Positions 26,958 through 35,165 of a stretch of 64,000 nt of DNA are shown here, piece by piece. Origin of the DNA: Micromonospora sp045209745 (lineage in GTDB: Bacteria > Actinomycetota > Actinomycetes > Mycobacteriales > Micromonosporaceae); the NCBI RefSeq assembly GCF_045209745.1, contig NZ_CP109273.1, positions 3,658,001-3,722,000 on the forward strand. Reading direction: 5' to 3'. Below the pieces are notes generated by a model. It had not been told where the DNA came from. It was given only the letters and a program-made list of their open reading frames with translations, and did not search any database. Numbering within the stretch: the stretch's first letter is position 1; each line of letters opens with the position of its first letter. The position numbers and the translations under genes are program-made.

Positions 26958-28112
26958 ATGACGGCCATGTGGCGCAGCGGACAGCGGGGCTGGCAGGGGG
27001 CGGCGGCGGACGTCGCGCTCGCCCTGGTGCTGCTCGGGTTCGGGCTGCTCGCCACCGGTCTGGCCGGGAACAACCAGCCAGGGTCGAGGCCGGTGGACGC
27101 CACCTGCCGGGTGCTGATCGCGGTCGCCGCGCTCGCCCTGCTGGTCCGGCGACGCGCCCCGGTCGCCACCCTCGCCGTGGTCACCGTGGCCACCTCGACG
27201 TACCTGGTGCTCGGGTACCCGTACGGGCCGATCCTGCTCACGTTCCTGATCGCGGTGTACACCGTTGCCGCACGGCTGCCGGTGGGCCCGGCGGCGCTCG
27301 CCACCGCCGGGGCGTTCGTCCTGTTGTTGCCGCACGTCTTCTTCTCCCGCGGCCCGGCCCCCGGGTGGACGGGAGTGCTGCCCGCGTCGGCCTGGGCGGT
27401 CGTACCGTTCGCGGTGGCGGTGGTGGTGCGGGTCAACCGGGAGGCTGCCGCCCGTGACCGTGTCGAGCAGGCCCGGCGCCAGGCCGACGAGGAGCGGTTG
27501 CGCATCGCGCAGGAGGTGCACGACGTGGTGGGGCACGGGCTGGCCGCGATCAGCATGCAGGCGGAGATCGCCCTGCACCTGCTGCCGAAACGGCCGGAGC
27601 AGGCGGAGACCGCGCTGACCGCCATCAGTCGGACCAGCCGGGAGGCGCTGGACGAGCTGCGGGTCACCCTGGGCGCGGTGCGGCGCGGTGCGGACCGGGG
27701 CCCGGTGCCCGGTCTGGCCCGGCTTCCCGCGCTGCGCGATCGGCTGGCCGGGGCCGGGCTCGCCGTGGAGCTGCGGGTGTCCGGCGATCGCCGAGAGTTG
27801 CCGGTGCCGGTGGACCTTGCCGCGTACCGGGTGGTGCAGGAGGCGTTGACCAACGTGCTGCGCCATGCCGGGGTGGCCAGCGCCGAGGTGACCGTCGACT
27901 ACCGCGCCGGCGAGGTGACCGTCGAAATCGTCGACCGGGGCAGCCGCGCCGCCCGGGGCGGGCTGGATTCGGCCGGCGACGAGACGGCCGGGCACGGCCT
28001 GGCCGGGATGCGGGAACGGGTGGCCGCGCTGGGTGGCCAGTTGGCCATCGGGCCGCGCGCCGACGGCGGGTTCCGGGTGTACGCCCGGCTGCCCGTGGAG
28101 CCGGTCACGTGA
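26958..28112 (+). CDS. Two-component sensor histidine kinase (HisKA_3, NarL/DesK type)
   Basis: A 384-residue kinase with 4-6 N-terminal transmembrane helices (about 12-160). The dimerisation/phosphoacceptor domain is RLRIAQEVHDVVGHGLAAIS (His at about 188). The HATPase domain (about 280-384) has VVQEALTNVLRHAG and GHGLAGMRERVAALGG. ATG 26958 (or 26967) was chosen; the frame is open to 26733 but there it only reads through tandem repeats. The stop overlaps the response regulator start, so the pair is coupled. Signal unknown. Confidence 0.92.
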   Translation: MTAMWRSGQRGWQGAAADVALALVLLGFGLLATGLAGNNQPGSRPVDATCRVLIAVAALALLVRRRAPVATLAVVTVATSTYLVLGYPYGPILLTFLIAVYTVAARLPVGPAALATAGAFVLLLPHVFFSRGPAPGWTGVLPASAWAVVPFAVAVVVRVNREAAARDRVEQARRQADEERLRIAQEVHDVVGHGLAAISMQAEIALHLLPKRPEQAETALTAISRTSREALDELRVTLGAVRRGADRGPVPGLARLPALRDRLAGAGLAVELRVSGDRRELPVPVDLAAYRVVQEALTNVLRHAGVASAEVTVDYRAGEVTVEIVDRGSRAARGGLDSAGDETAGHGLAGMRERVAALGGQLAIGPRADGGFRVYARLPVEPVT

Positions 28113-28765
28113 TCCGGGTGCTGATCGCCGACGACCAGGACCTGGTCCGGCTCGGTCTGCGCGCGCTGGTGGAGAGCGAGGACGACCTGGTGCTGGCCGG
28201 CGAGGCTGCCGACGGGCTGCGGGCGGTCGAGCTGGCGCGTCGGGAACGTCCGGACGTGGTGCTGATGGACATCCGGATGCCCGGCATCGACGGCATCGAG
28301 GCGACCCGACGGATCGTCGCGGACCCGGACCTGACCGGTACGCGGGTGGTGGTGCTCACCACCTTCGAGCTGAACGAGTACGTCTTCGACGCGCTGCGGC
28401 ACGGCGCGAGCGGGTTCCTCACCAAGGACACCCGACCGGCCGAGCTGCTGCGCGCGATCCGGCTGGTCGCCGAGGGGGAGGCGCTGCTGTCGCCGTCGGT
28501 TACCCGTCGGGTGGTGCGGGAGTTCGCCACCCGGCCGCCGCGGGTGCTTCGTCCGCACCCCCGTCTGGAGGCGCTGACCGACCGGGAGCGCCAGGTCGTC
28601 GGCCTGGTCGGCGAGGGCCTGAACAACGAGGAGATCGCCGTACGGTTGGTGGTCAGCCCGGCGACCGCCCGGACCCATGTCAGCCGGGCGATGGGCAAGC
28701 TGGGAGCCCGGGACCGGGCCCAGCTCGTCGTCTTCGCGTACCAGTCGGGGTTGGTATCGGGTTGA
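28109..28765 (+). CDS. NarL/LuxR-type response regulator
   Basis: A 218-residue regulator. Receiver domain: IADDQDLVRLGLRALV, phospho-Asp in VVLMDIRMPGIDG (about residue 54), Lys in GASGFLTKDTRPAELL. C-terminal LuxR HTH: ALTDRERQVVGLVGEGLNNEEIAVRLVVSPATARTHVSR (about 153-192). The GTG 28109 overlaps the kinase TGA. The target genes are not evident; the 15-bp repeats upstream of the kinase might be autoregulatory sites. Confidence 0.94.
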   Translation: MIRVLIADDQDLVRLGLRALVESEDDLVLAGEAADGLRAVELARRERPDVVLMDIRMPGIDGIEATRRIVADPDLTGTRVVVLTTFELNEYVFDALRHGASGFLTKDTRPAELLRAIRLVAEGEALLSPSVTRRVVREFATRPPRVLRPHPRLEALTDRERQVVGLVGEGLNNEEIAVRLVVSPATARTHVSRAMGKLGARDRAQLVVFAYQSGLVSG

Positions 28766-28889
28766 CCGCTTCGGCGGGCCGGGCCGGGCGACAGCGGCCC
28801 TGCGGCGGGGCGGTTACCCTTGCGGTGGCCGGACTCCGCAGTGCCGGTCGCGTTGTGCCCGCCGGAACACTGACAAACGGGATGTTCGC

Positions 28890-30449
28890 GTGTTTGACAC
28901 CTTGAGTGACCGCCTGTCCGGGATCTTCACCAAGCTCCGCGGCAAGGGGCGGCTCACCGACGCCGACATCGACGCCACCGCGCGCGAGATCCGCCTCGCG
29001 CTGCTGGAGGCGGACGTCGCGCTGCCGGTGGTCAAGGGCTTCATCGCGGCCGTCAAGGAGCGGGCGCGCAGCTCCGAGGTCTCCGAGGCGCTGAACCCGG
29101 CCCAGCAGATCATCAAGATCGTCAACGAAGAGCTGATCAACGTGCTCGGCGGTGAGGGGCGACGGCTCCAGTTCGCCAAGCAGCCGCCGACAGTGATCAT
29201 GCTGGCCGGCCTCCAGGGTTCCGGTAAGACGACCCTCGCCGGCAAGCTGGCCCGCTGGCTCAAGGGCCAGGGGCACCAGCCGCTGCTCGTCGCCGCCGAC
29301 CTCCAGCGCCCCAACGCCGTCGGGCAGCTCCAGGTGCTCGGTGGCCGGGCCGGCGTCGAGGTGTACGCCCCGGAGCCCGGCAACGGCACCGGTGACCCGG
29401 TGCAGGTGGCGCGGGCATCGATCGAGCACGCGAAGCGGGCGGCCCGCGACATCGTCATCGTCGACACCGCCGGCCGGCTCGGCATCGACGCCGAGATGAT
29501 GCAGCAGGCCGCCGACATCCGTGACGCGGTCCAGCCGGACGAGGTCATCTTCGTCATCGACGCGATGGTCGGTCAGGACGCCGTCCGCACCGCCGAGGCG
29601 TTCCGCGACGGCGTCGGGATCACCGGCGTGGTGCTCTCCAAGCTCGACGGCGACGCCCGCGGTGGTGCCGCGCTGTCGGTACGCGAGGTGACCGGACAGC
29701 CGATCCTGTTCGCCTCCACCGGTGAAAAGTTGGAGGACTTCGACGTCTTCCACCCCGACCGGATGGCCAGTCGGATCCTCGGCATGGGCGACGTCCTCAC
29801 TCTGATCGAGCAGGCCGAGCAGGCCTTCGACTCCGATCAGAAGGAGAAGATGACCGCCAAGCTGATGGGCGGTGAGCAGTTCACCCTGGAGGACTTCCTC
29901 GACCAGCTCATCGCGGTGCGGCGGATGGGCCCGATCGCCAACGTGCTGGCCATGATGCCCGGTATGGGGCAGATGAAGGACCAGCTCGCCGACCTGGATG
30001 ACACCCACTTCGACCGGGTCACCGCGATCATCCGGTCGATGACCCCGGGTGAGCGGACCAACCCGAAGATCATCAACGGCTCCCGCCGGGCGCGTATCGC
30101 CAACGGCTCCGGGGTCACCGTGATGGACGTCAACCAACTGCTCAACCGCTTCGCCGACGCGCAGAAGATGATGAAGCAGATGGGCGGCATGATGGGTCTG
30201 CCCGGCGGCGGCCGACGCAAGGCGACCAAGAGCCCCAAGAACAAGCGCAAGGGCACCAAGGGTGGCGGTCGGCCGCGTACCGGGGCCGGCGCCGGGCTGC
30301 CGGGCGGTTTCCCGGGCGGAATGCCGCAGCTCCCGCCGGGGATGGACCCGAACGACCTCGCTGGTGGCCAGGGCCTGCCGCCCGGCTTCAAGCTTCCGAA
30401 GATCGACTTCAACAAGCTCGGCAAGGGCGGCGACAAGCGCCCCCGCTGA
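28890..30449 (+). CDS. ffh: Signal recognition particle protein Ffh
   Basis: A 519-residue SRP54 GTPase binding signal sequences and 4.5S RNA. The N domain starts FDTLSDRLSGIF. The G domain has GLQGSGKTTLAGKLA (about 107-121), DLQRPNAVGQL, DTAGRLGID and SKLDGDARGG. The Met-rich M domain (about 330-450) contains MGPIANVLAMMPGMGQMKDQL and MTPGERTNPKIINGSRRARIA. A Gly/Pro/Met tail of ~70 residues follows. The GTG 28890 matches the family start; the longer upstream frame is not homologous. Confidence 0.96.
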   Translation: MFDTLSDRLSGIFTKLRGKGRLTDADIDATAREIRLALLEADVALPVVKGFIAAVKERARSSEVSEALNPAQQIIKIVNEELINVLGGEGRRLQFAKQPPTVIMLAGLQGSGKTTLAGKLARWLKGQGHQPLLVAADLQRPNAVGQLQVLGGRAGVEVYAPEPGNGTGDPVQVARASIEHAKRAARDIVIVDTAGRLGIDAEMMQQAADIRDAVQPDEVIFVIDAMVGQDAVRTAEAFRDGVGITGVVLSKLDGDARGGAALSVREVTGQPILFASTGEKLEDFDVFHPDRMASRILGMGDVLTLIEQAEQAFDSDQKEKMTAKLMGGEQFTLEDFLDQLIAVRRMGPIANVLAMMPGMGQMKDQLADLDDTHFDRVTAIIRSMTPGERTNPKIINGSRRARIANGSGVTVMDVNQLLNRFADAQKMMKQMGGMMGLPGGGRRKATKSPKNKRKGTKGGGRPRTGAGAGLPGGFPGGMPQLPPGMDPNDLAGGQGLPPGFKLPKIDFNKLGKGGDKRPR

Positions 30450-30466
30450 CGCGTGTCGGTGACGGC

Positions 30467-30501
30467 GGGCGACATTGCCTTCTCTTAGGGTGATGTCGCC
30501 C
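30467..30501 (+). terminator. Hairpin after ffh
   Basis: GGGCGACAT (30467-30475) pairs perfectly with ATGTCGCCC (30493-30501) around a 17-base loop, 18 bases past the ffh stop and 18 before the next start. It may terminate ffh transcription partially; its loop also contains TAGGGT, a -10-like hexamer for the following gene. Confidence 0.5.
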
Positions 30502-30518
30502 CCGTGGAAGGAGATGTC

Positions 30519-31097
30519 ATGACCGCGGCCCCGATCCTGCCGGAACGGCACGAGTGGACGGTCGACGACCTCGGTGATCTGCCGAAGGACCTTCCGTACG
30601 AGTTGATCAACGGAAGGTTGATCGTGCCGTCGCCAACTGCCGTGCACCAGGATCTCTGCGTCCGAGTGCTGCTTGCCGTCGAAGTCAACTGCCCGCCGGA
30701 ATACCTGGTCAGTTTCGACCTGTCGATGCGGGTCGACCGGCGCAACGAGCCTCGCCCCGACGTGGTGGTCATCCGCCGGACGCACGCCGGCCGGTCACCC
30801 GTCCCGGTCGAGGACGCCCTGCTCGCCGTGGAGGTCGTCTCGCCGACCTCCACCTTCCGCGACATGTACGACAAGGCGAAGGTCTACGCGCACGCCGGGA
30901 TCCGGTCCTACTGGGTGGTGGACCCGCTCCAGGAGCGCATCACGCTCACCGAGTACACCCTCGGGTCGACCCGTGAGTACGAGCAGGTCGCGCACACCGA
31001 GGACCTGTTCGTCACCGAGCGGCCGTGGAAGGTCTCCGTGGACCTGCCGGCCCTGACCTCCCGGAAGAACGACCTGCTCGCCCCCGACGGGGAGTGA
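30519..31097 (+). CDS. Uma2-family (PD-(D/E)XK-like) putative endonuclease
   Basis: A 192-residue DUF820/Uma2 protein: WTVDDLGDLPKDLPYELINGRLIVPSP, RRNEPRPDVVVIRR, LAVEVVSPTSTFRDMYDKAKVYAHAGIRSYWVVDP. The Asp, Glu and Lys of a restriction-endonuclease-like core are present. The family is very common in actinobacteria and cyanobacteria; its cellular role is undefined. ATG 30519 is preferred to GTG 30504 because AAGGAG lies 6 bases before it. Confidence 0.88.
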   Translation: MTAAPILPERHEWTVDDLGDLPKDLPYELINGRLIVPSPTAVHQDLCVRVLLAVEVNCPPEYLVSFDLSMRVDRRNEPRPDVVVIRRTHAGRSPVPVEDALLAVEVVSPTSTFRDMYDKAKVYAHAGIRSYWVVDPLQERITLTEYTLGSTREYEQVAHTEDLFVTERPWKVSVDLPALTSRKNDLLAPDGE

Positions 31098-31115
31098 TCC
31101 GGTAGGACTGTGCGC

Positions 31116-32195
31116 ATGGCTCTTCATGTGCGCGGTGTGCTGCTCCCCGACGACGAGGTTCGGGATCTCTGGCTGGTCGGCGACCGGGTGACGTTCACCC
31201 CGGTGCCCGGTGCGGAAACGGTCGTCGACGGTGGTTTCGTCCTGCCGGGGCTGGTCGACGCGCACTGCCACCTCGGCATCGCCCGTGGTGGCGCCCCGAT
31301 CACCTCCCTCGACCAGGCCCGCGAGTTGGCCCACGTCGACCGGGACGCCGGGGTGCTGGCGATCCGCGACGCCGGTTCGCCGTACCCGTACCCCGAACTG
31401 GACGACGATCCGGACCTGCCGCGACTGGCCCGCGCCGGCCGACACGTCGCGCCGCCGAAGCGCTACCTGCGGGACATCGGCGTGGAGGTCGACGCGGCCG
31501 AGGTGGCGTCCACGGTGGCCGCGCAGGCGCGGGCCGGCAACGGCTGGGTCAAGCTGGTCGGCGACTGGATCGACCGGGGCGTGGGTGACCTGGCGCCGGC
31601 CTGGGACGCGGACACCCTCACCGCCGCCGTCCGGGCCGCGCACGACGCCGGGGTACGCGCCGCGGTGCACACCTTCTCCGAGTCGGCTGTCGAGATCATG
31701 GTGCGGGCCGGGGTCGACTCGGTGGAGCACGGCACCGGGTTGAGCCTCGACCTGATCGACGAGATGGCCCGCCAGGGCACCGCGCTGGTCCCCACGATGA
31801 TCAACATCGCCACCTTCGGGGGTATCGCCGAGCAGGCGCGGGCCAAGTTCCCTGGGTATGCCGAGCACATGCTCGCGCTGCGCGACGGTTTCCCCGAGGT
31901 GGTGCGCTCCGCCCACGAGGCGGGTGTGCCGATCTACGTGGGCACCGACGCCGGTGGCGGCATCGACCACGGGCTGGCCGCCGAGGAGATGCTGCTGCTG
32001 CACGAGCAGGCCGGCATGGCGCCGATCGATGTGCTCGCCGCCGCCTCCTGGGGCGCCCGGGAGTGGCTCGGCTTCCCCGGCCTGGTCGAGGGCGGCCTCG
32101 CCGACCTGACCGTCTACCCCGAGGACCCCCGCCGCGACCTGCGCGTCGTCCGCGCACCCTCCCGCACGATCCTCCGCGGCCGCATCGTCCGCTGA
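31116..32195 (+). CDS. Amidohydrolase-family metal-dependent hydrolase
   Basis: A ~359-residue amidohydrolase. The metal motif is LPGLVDAHCHLG. The body includes WVKLVGDWIDRG (candidate bridging Lys), AAVHTFSESAV and SVEHGTGLS (metal His). It ends with YVGTDAGGGIDHG (catalytic Asp) and a C-terminal PDLTVYPEDPR-type beta sandwich region. It resembles imidazolonepropionase- and prolidase-like members. Substrate unknown. ATG 31116 was chosen over GTG 31110. Confidence 0.88.
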   Translation: MALHVRGVLLPDDEVRDLWLVGDRVTFTPVPGAETVVDGGFVLPGLVDAHCHLGIARGGAPITSLDQARELAHVDRDAGVLAIRDAGSPYPYPELDDDPDLPRLARAGRHVAPPKRYLRDIGVEVDAAEVASTVAAQARAGNGWVKLVGDWIDRGVGDLAPAWDADTLTAAVRAAHDAGVRAAVHTFSESAVEIMVRAGVDSVEHGTGLSLDLIDEMARQGTALVPTMINIATFGGIAEQARAKFPGYAEHMLALRDGFPEVVRSAHEAGVPIYVGTDAGGGIDHGLAAEEMLLLHEQAGMAPIDVLAAASWGAREWLGFPGLVEGGLADLTVYPEDPRRDLRVVRAPSRTILRGRIVR

Positions 32196-32285
32196 CCCGC
32201 CACGCCCCCGCCCGCGAAGCGGGCGACACGGCGCGGCGACTCCCGGACGCGGTGTCCTCCCGCGTGCCGCATAGGATGTGCGGTC

Positions 32286-33692
32286 ATGGCACGCGTGCTC
32301 ACTCCCCGTGCGGAGGATTTCCCCCGCTGGTACCAGGACCTGATCGCCAAGGCAAAGCTGGCCGACAACGGCCCGGTTCGCGGCACGATGGTCATCCGAC
32401 CGGCCGGCTATGCCATCTGGGAGCGTATGCAGCTCGAGATGGACGCCCGGATCAAGGCGGCGGGAGCCGAGAACGCGTACTTCCCGTTGTTCATCCCGGA
32501 GAGCTACCTCAAGCGCGAGGCGCAGCACGTCGAGGGCTTCTCGCCGGAGCTGGCGGTCGTCACGCACGGTGGCGGCAAGCCCCTCGCCGAGCCGGTGGTG
32601 GTGCGCCCCACCAGCGAGACGGTGATCGGCGAGTTCATGGCCAAGTGGATCGACTCGTACCGGGACCTGCCGCTGCTGCTCAACCAGTGGGCGAACGTGG
32701 TCCGGTGGGAGCTGCGCCCACGGATCTTCCTGCGTACCAGCGAGTTCCTCTGGCAGGAGGGGCACACCGCGCACGCCACCCGCGAGGACGCCCGGGCGTA
32801 CGCGCGGCGGATCCTGCACGAGGCGTACGAGGACCTGATGGTCAACGTGATCGGCATCCCGGTCGTGGTGGGCCTGAAGACGGCGCGCGAGCGGTTCGCC
32901 GGCGCGACGGCCACGTACACCTGCGAAGGCATGATGGGCGACGGCAAGGCCCTCCAGTTGGGCACCAGCCACGAGCTGGGTCAGAACTTCGCCAAGGCGT
33001 TCGACATCAGCTACTCCTCGGCCGAGGGTGGCCGGGAGCACGCCTGGACCACCTCCTGGGGCACGTCGACCCGGATGCTCGGTGGCCTGATCATGGCGCA
33101 CGGCGACGACAACGGCCTGCGCGTGCCGCCGAAGCTGGCGCCGATCCAGGCGTACGTCATGGTGGTCAAGGATGGCGAGGGTGTCGCCGAGGCGGCGGCC
33201 AAGCTGCGCGACGGCCTGCGCGACGCCGGTGTCCGGGTCGCGCTCGACGACCGGACCGACACCCCGTTCGGCCGCCGGGCCGTCGACGCCGAGCTGCGCG
33301 GCTATCCGGTACGCGTCGAGGTCGGCCCCCGTGACCTGGCCACCGGCAACGCGGTGGTGGTGCGCCGCACCGACGGGTCGAAGACCCCCACGCCGGTTGC
33401 CGACGTGGTTGGCGCGGTGCTGGCCGCGCTGGAGACCGACCAGCAGGTGCTGCACGACCAGGCGCTGGCCAACCGCGAGTCGCGCACGGTGGAGGTGGCC
33501 ACCCTCGCCGAGGCGATCGAGGCCGCTGCGACCGGCTGGGCGCGGGTGCCGTGGTCGGCGGTCGGCGTGGCCGGCGAGGCCGAGGCGAACGGCCAGGGCG
33601 TCACGGTGCGCTGCCTGCTGCGCGCCGATGGCTCGGTGCCGGACTCCGAGGACGAGCCCGATCTGGTCGCCATCCTCGCCCGCGCCTACTGA
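32286..33692 (+). CDS. proS: Prolyl-tRNA synthetase, short archaeal/eukaryal-type
   Basis: A 468-residue class II synthetase charging tRNA-Pro. Motif 1 region: GTMVIRPAGYAIWERMQLEMDARIKAAG; motif 2 region: WANVVRWELRPRIFLRTSEFLWQEGHTAHAT; motif 3 region: SWGTSTRMLGGLIMAHGDD. The anticodon-binding domain follows (about 285-390). No editing (INS) domain is present between motifs 2 and 3. The archaeal/eukaryal-type is characteristic of several actinobacteria and Deinococcus. The C-terminus lacks the canonical Tyr-zinc region but ends AILARAY. Confidence 0.95.
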   Translation: MARVLTPRAEDFPRWYQDLIAKAKLADNGPVRGTMVIRPAGYAIWERMQLEMDARIKAAGAENAYFPLFIPESYLKREAQHVEGFSPELAVVTHGGGKPLAEPVVVRPTSETVIGEFMAKWIDSYRDLPLLLNQWANVVRWELRPRIFLRTSEFLWQEGHTAHATREDARAYARRILHEAYEDLMVNVIGIPVVVGLKTARERFAGATATYTCEGMMGDGKALQLGTSHELGQNFAKAFDISYSSAEGGREHAWTTSWGTSTRMLGGLIMAHGDDNGLRVPPKLAPIQAYVMVVKDGEGVAEAAAKLRDGLRDAGVRVALDDRTDTPFGRRAVDAELRGYPVRVEVGPRDLATGNAVVVRRTDGSKTPTPVADVVGAVLAALETDQQVLHDQALANRESRTVEVATLAEAIEAAATGWARVPWSAVGVAGEAEANGQGVTVRCLLRADGSVPDSEDEPDLVAILARAY

Positions 33693-33693
33693 G

Positions 33694-34362
33694 GTGCTCC
33701 CGAACGGTCCGGTCGACCGGTTCGCACCCGGTCGGCTGATCCTGCACCGGAACGTGCGGCACGGTCGAATCGGGTGGGCCCGGGCGGGCCGCGTGGTCAG
33801 CGACGACGACCGGGGCCTGCTGATCTGGATTGCCCGGGACTCGCCGGTGGCCCACGAGGTGACCGAGGCGGGGCTGGGGATGCGGGCGATGCCGTTCGCC
33901 CAGTGGATCTCGTCGACGTACCGGCTGGCCGTCGGGCGCTGGGACGGCCCGCCGCTGCTGAAGTTCCTGCCCACCGGGGCGGCGCACTCCGTCTGGTGGT
34001 TCCGGGACGCGCAGGGCCGGTTCGCCAACTGGTACGTCAACCTCGAGGAGCCCGGTGTCCGCTGGGACGACGGCCCGGTGGCTGGCGTCGACGTGGTTGA
34101 CCAGGACCTCGACGTGGTGGTGCGCCCCGATCTCAGCTGGGACTGGAAGGACGAGGACGAGTTCGTCGAGCGGCTCGCCTTCGGTGCCGACTACTGGGTG
34201 ACCGACGAGAAGGCGGTCCGCGCCGAGGGGGAGCGGGTGATCGCGCTCGCCGAGGCCGGCGAATTCCCGTTCGACGGCACCTGGTGTGACTTCGCCCCAC
34301 CGCCGGACTGGGGCGTACCGGATGAGCTGCCCGCCGGTTGGGACCGCCCACCAGCCCGCTGA
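33694..34362 (+). CDS. DUF402 domain protein
   Basis: A 222-residue DUF402/YgaC-fold protein. Conserved Trp/Asp residues appear in LLKFLPTGAAHSVWWFRDAQGRFANWYVNLEEP and DVVDQDLDVVVRPDLSWDWKDEDEFVERL. The fold is used by nucleoside di/triphosphatases and by FomD; the Asp cluster DxDxxV is the metal site, so a phosphatase-like activity is likely. GTG 33694 starts 2 bases after proS, so the two are coupled. Confidence 0.82.
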   Translation: MLPNGPVDRFAPGRLILHRNVRHGRIGWARAGRVVSDDDRGLLIWIARDSPVAHEVTEAGLGMRAMPFAQWISSTYRLAVGRWDGPPLLKFLPTGAAHSVWWFRDAQGRFANWYVNLEEPGVRWDDGPVAGVDVVDQDLDVVVRPDLSWDWKDEDEFVERLAFGADYWVTDEKAVRAEGERVIALAEAGEFPFDGTWCDFAPPPDWGVPDELPAGWDRPPAR

Positions 34363-34464
34363 CCTGCATCGATTACCCTGTGTCGTCCTGCGGACATAGA
34401 GCGTGCGCGAGCGGCGTGGTGGCCTAGGGTTCAGGCAACGTCACCACCAGTGGTGGGAGGCCCG

Positions 34465-35046
34465 ATGGCCGACCAGATCAACACCTTCTCCGACCTACAG
34501 GCCCGCGCCGGCGTGATCCTCGACCGGCTGAGTGCTGCTCCCGCCGTCGCGATCGCGGCAGCCACGAATCCGCTGCTGGCCGTCGAGCACCTCGGTTACG
34601 AGTTCAACCCCGACACCCGTACCGGCATCGGCGACCGCATCCGACTCGGGCCGACTGCAGCCGAGAAGCTCGCCGGTCTGCGTACCACGATCGCCCGGCT
34701 GGTCGATCGCCAGGTCGACCCCGACGACGGCTTAGCCGTCCGCCGGCTCCTGACCGACCTGGGCGTGCTCCCGCCCTGCTCCGACGGCGATGAGCCGGAC
34801 ACCGACCCGCCGCGCTGGCGCCCCGGCGGTGCCGGCCCCGACCCGCTGGAACCGTTCCGGGACCGGCACGCGGTAATGGATCCGCTGCTGGAATACCGGA
34901 GGATTTCCGCCCGCCGGCCGAGGTTCGCGCCCCCGCAGGCATTCGCCGCGATCCTCCGCGGTGCGGTGACCACACCGTTGACGGCCGTGAGTGGCCGGCT
35001 CCAGTCGCCACCGCCGAACCCGGAACCCGACGCCCACCCCCACTGA
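34465..35046 (+). CDS. Unknown 193-residue protein, first gene of the accessory block
   Basis: ATG 34465 has GGGAGG 7 bases upstream. The N-terminal ~100 residues are helical, with AATNPLLAVEHLGYEFNPDT as the most distinctive stretch and GDRIRLGPTAAEKLAGLR after it. The C-terminal half is Pro/Arg/Asp-rich and probably unstructured. No signal peptide or membrane helix. I do not recognise a family. It precedes the giant PKD protein by 119 bases on the same strand, so joint expression is likely. The compact N-terminus followed by a disordered tail suggests an adaptor or scaffold role, which is inference only. Confidence 0.7.
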   Translation: MADQINTFSDLQARAGVILDRLSAAPAVAIAAATNPLLAVEHLGYEFNPDTRTGIGDRIRLGPTAAEKLAGLRTTIARLVDRQVDPDDGLAVRRLLTDLGVLPPCSDGDEPDTDPPRWRPGGAGPDPLEPFRDRHAVMDPLLEYRRISARRPRFAPPQAFAAILRGAVTTPLTAVSGRLQSPPPNPEPDAHPH

Positions 35047-35165
35047 CCAACGGGTGGCCCGTCGCGCGGCGACCGGCCCCGAACACCTCCTGACGTCCGG
35101 CCCGGCACCGGCGTCCGGCGTCCACACCCTCCGGCCTCCACCACACCGGCCCCGAAGGGGGACCA

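Noticed and set aside
33172..33693. Extended N-terminus of the DUF402 protein inside proS
   Set aside because: This is a shadow of proS; GTG 33694 directly after proS fits the domain.
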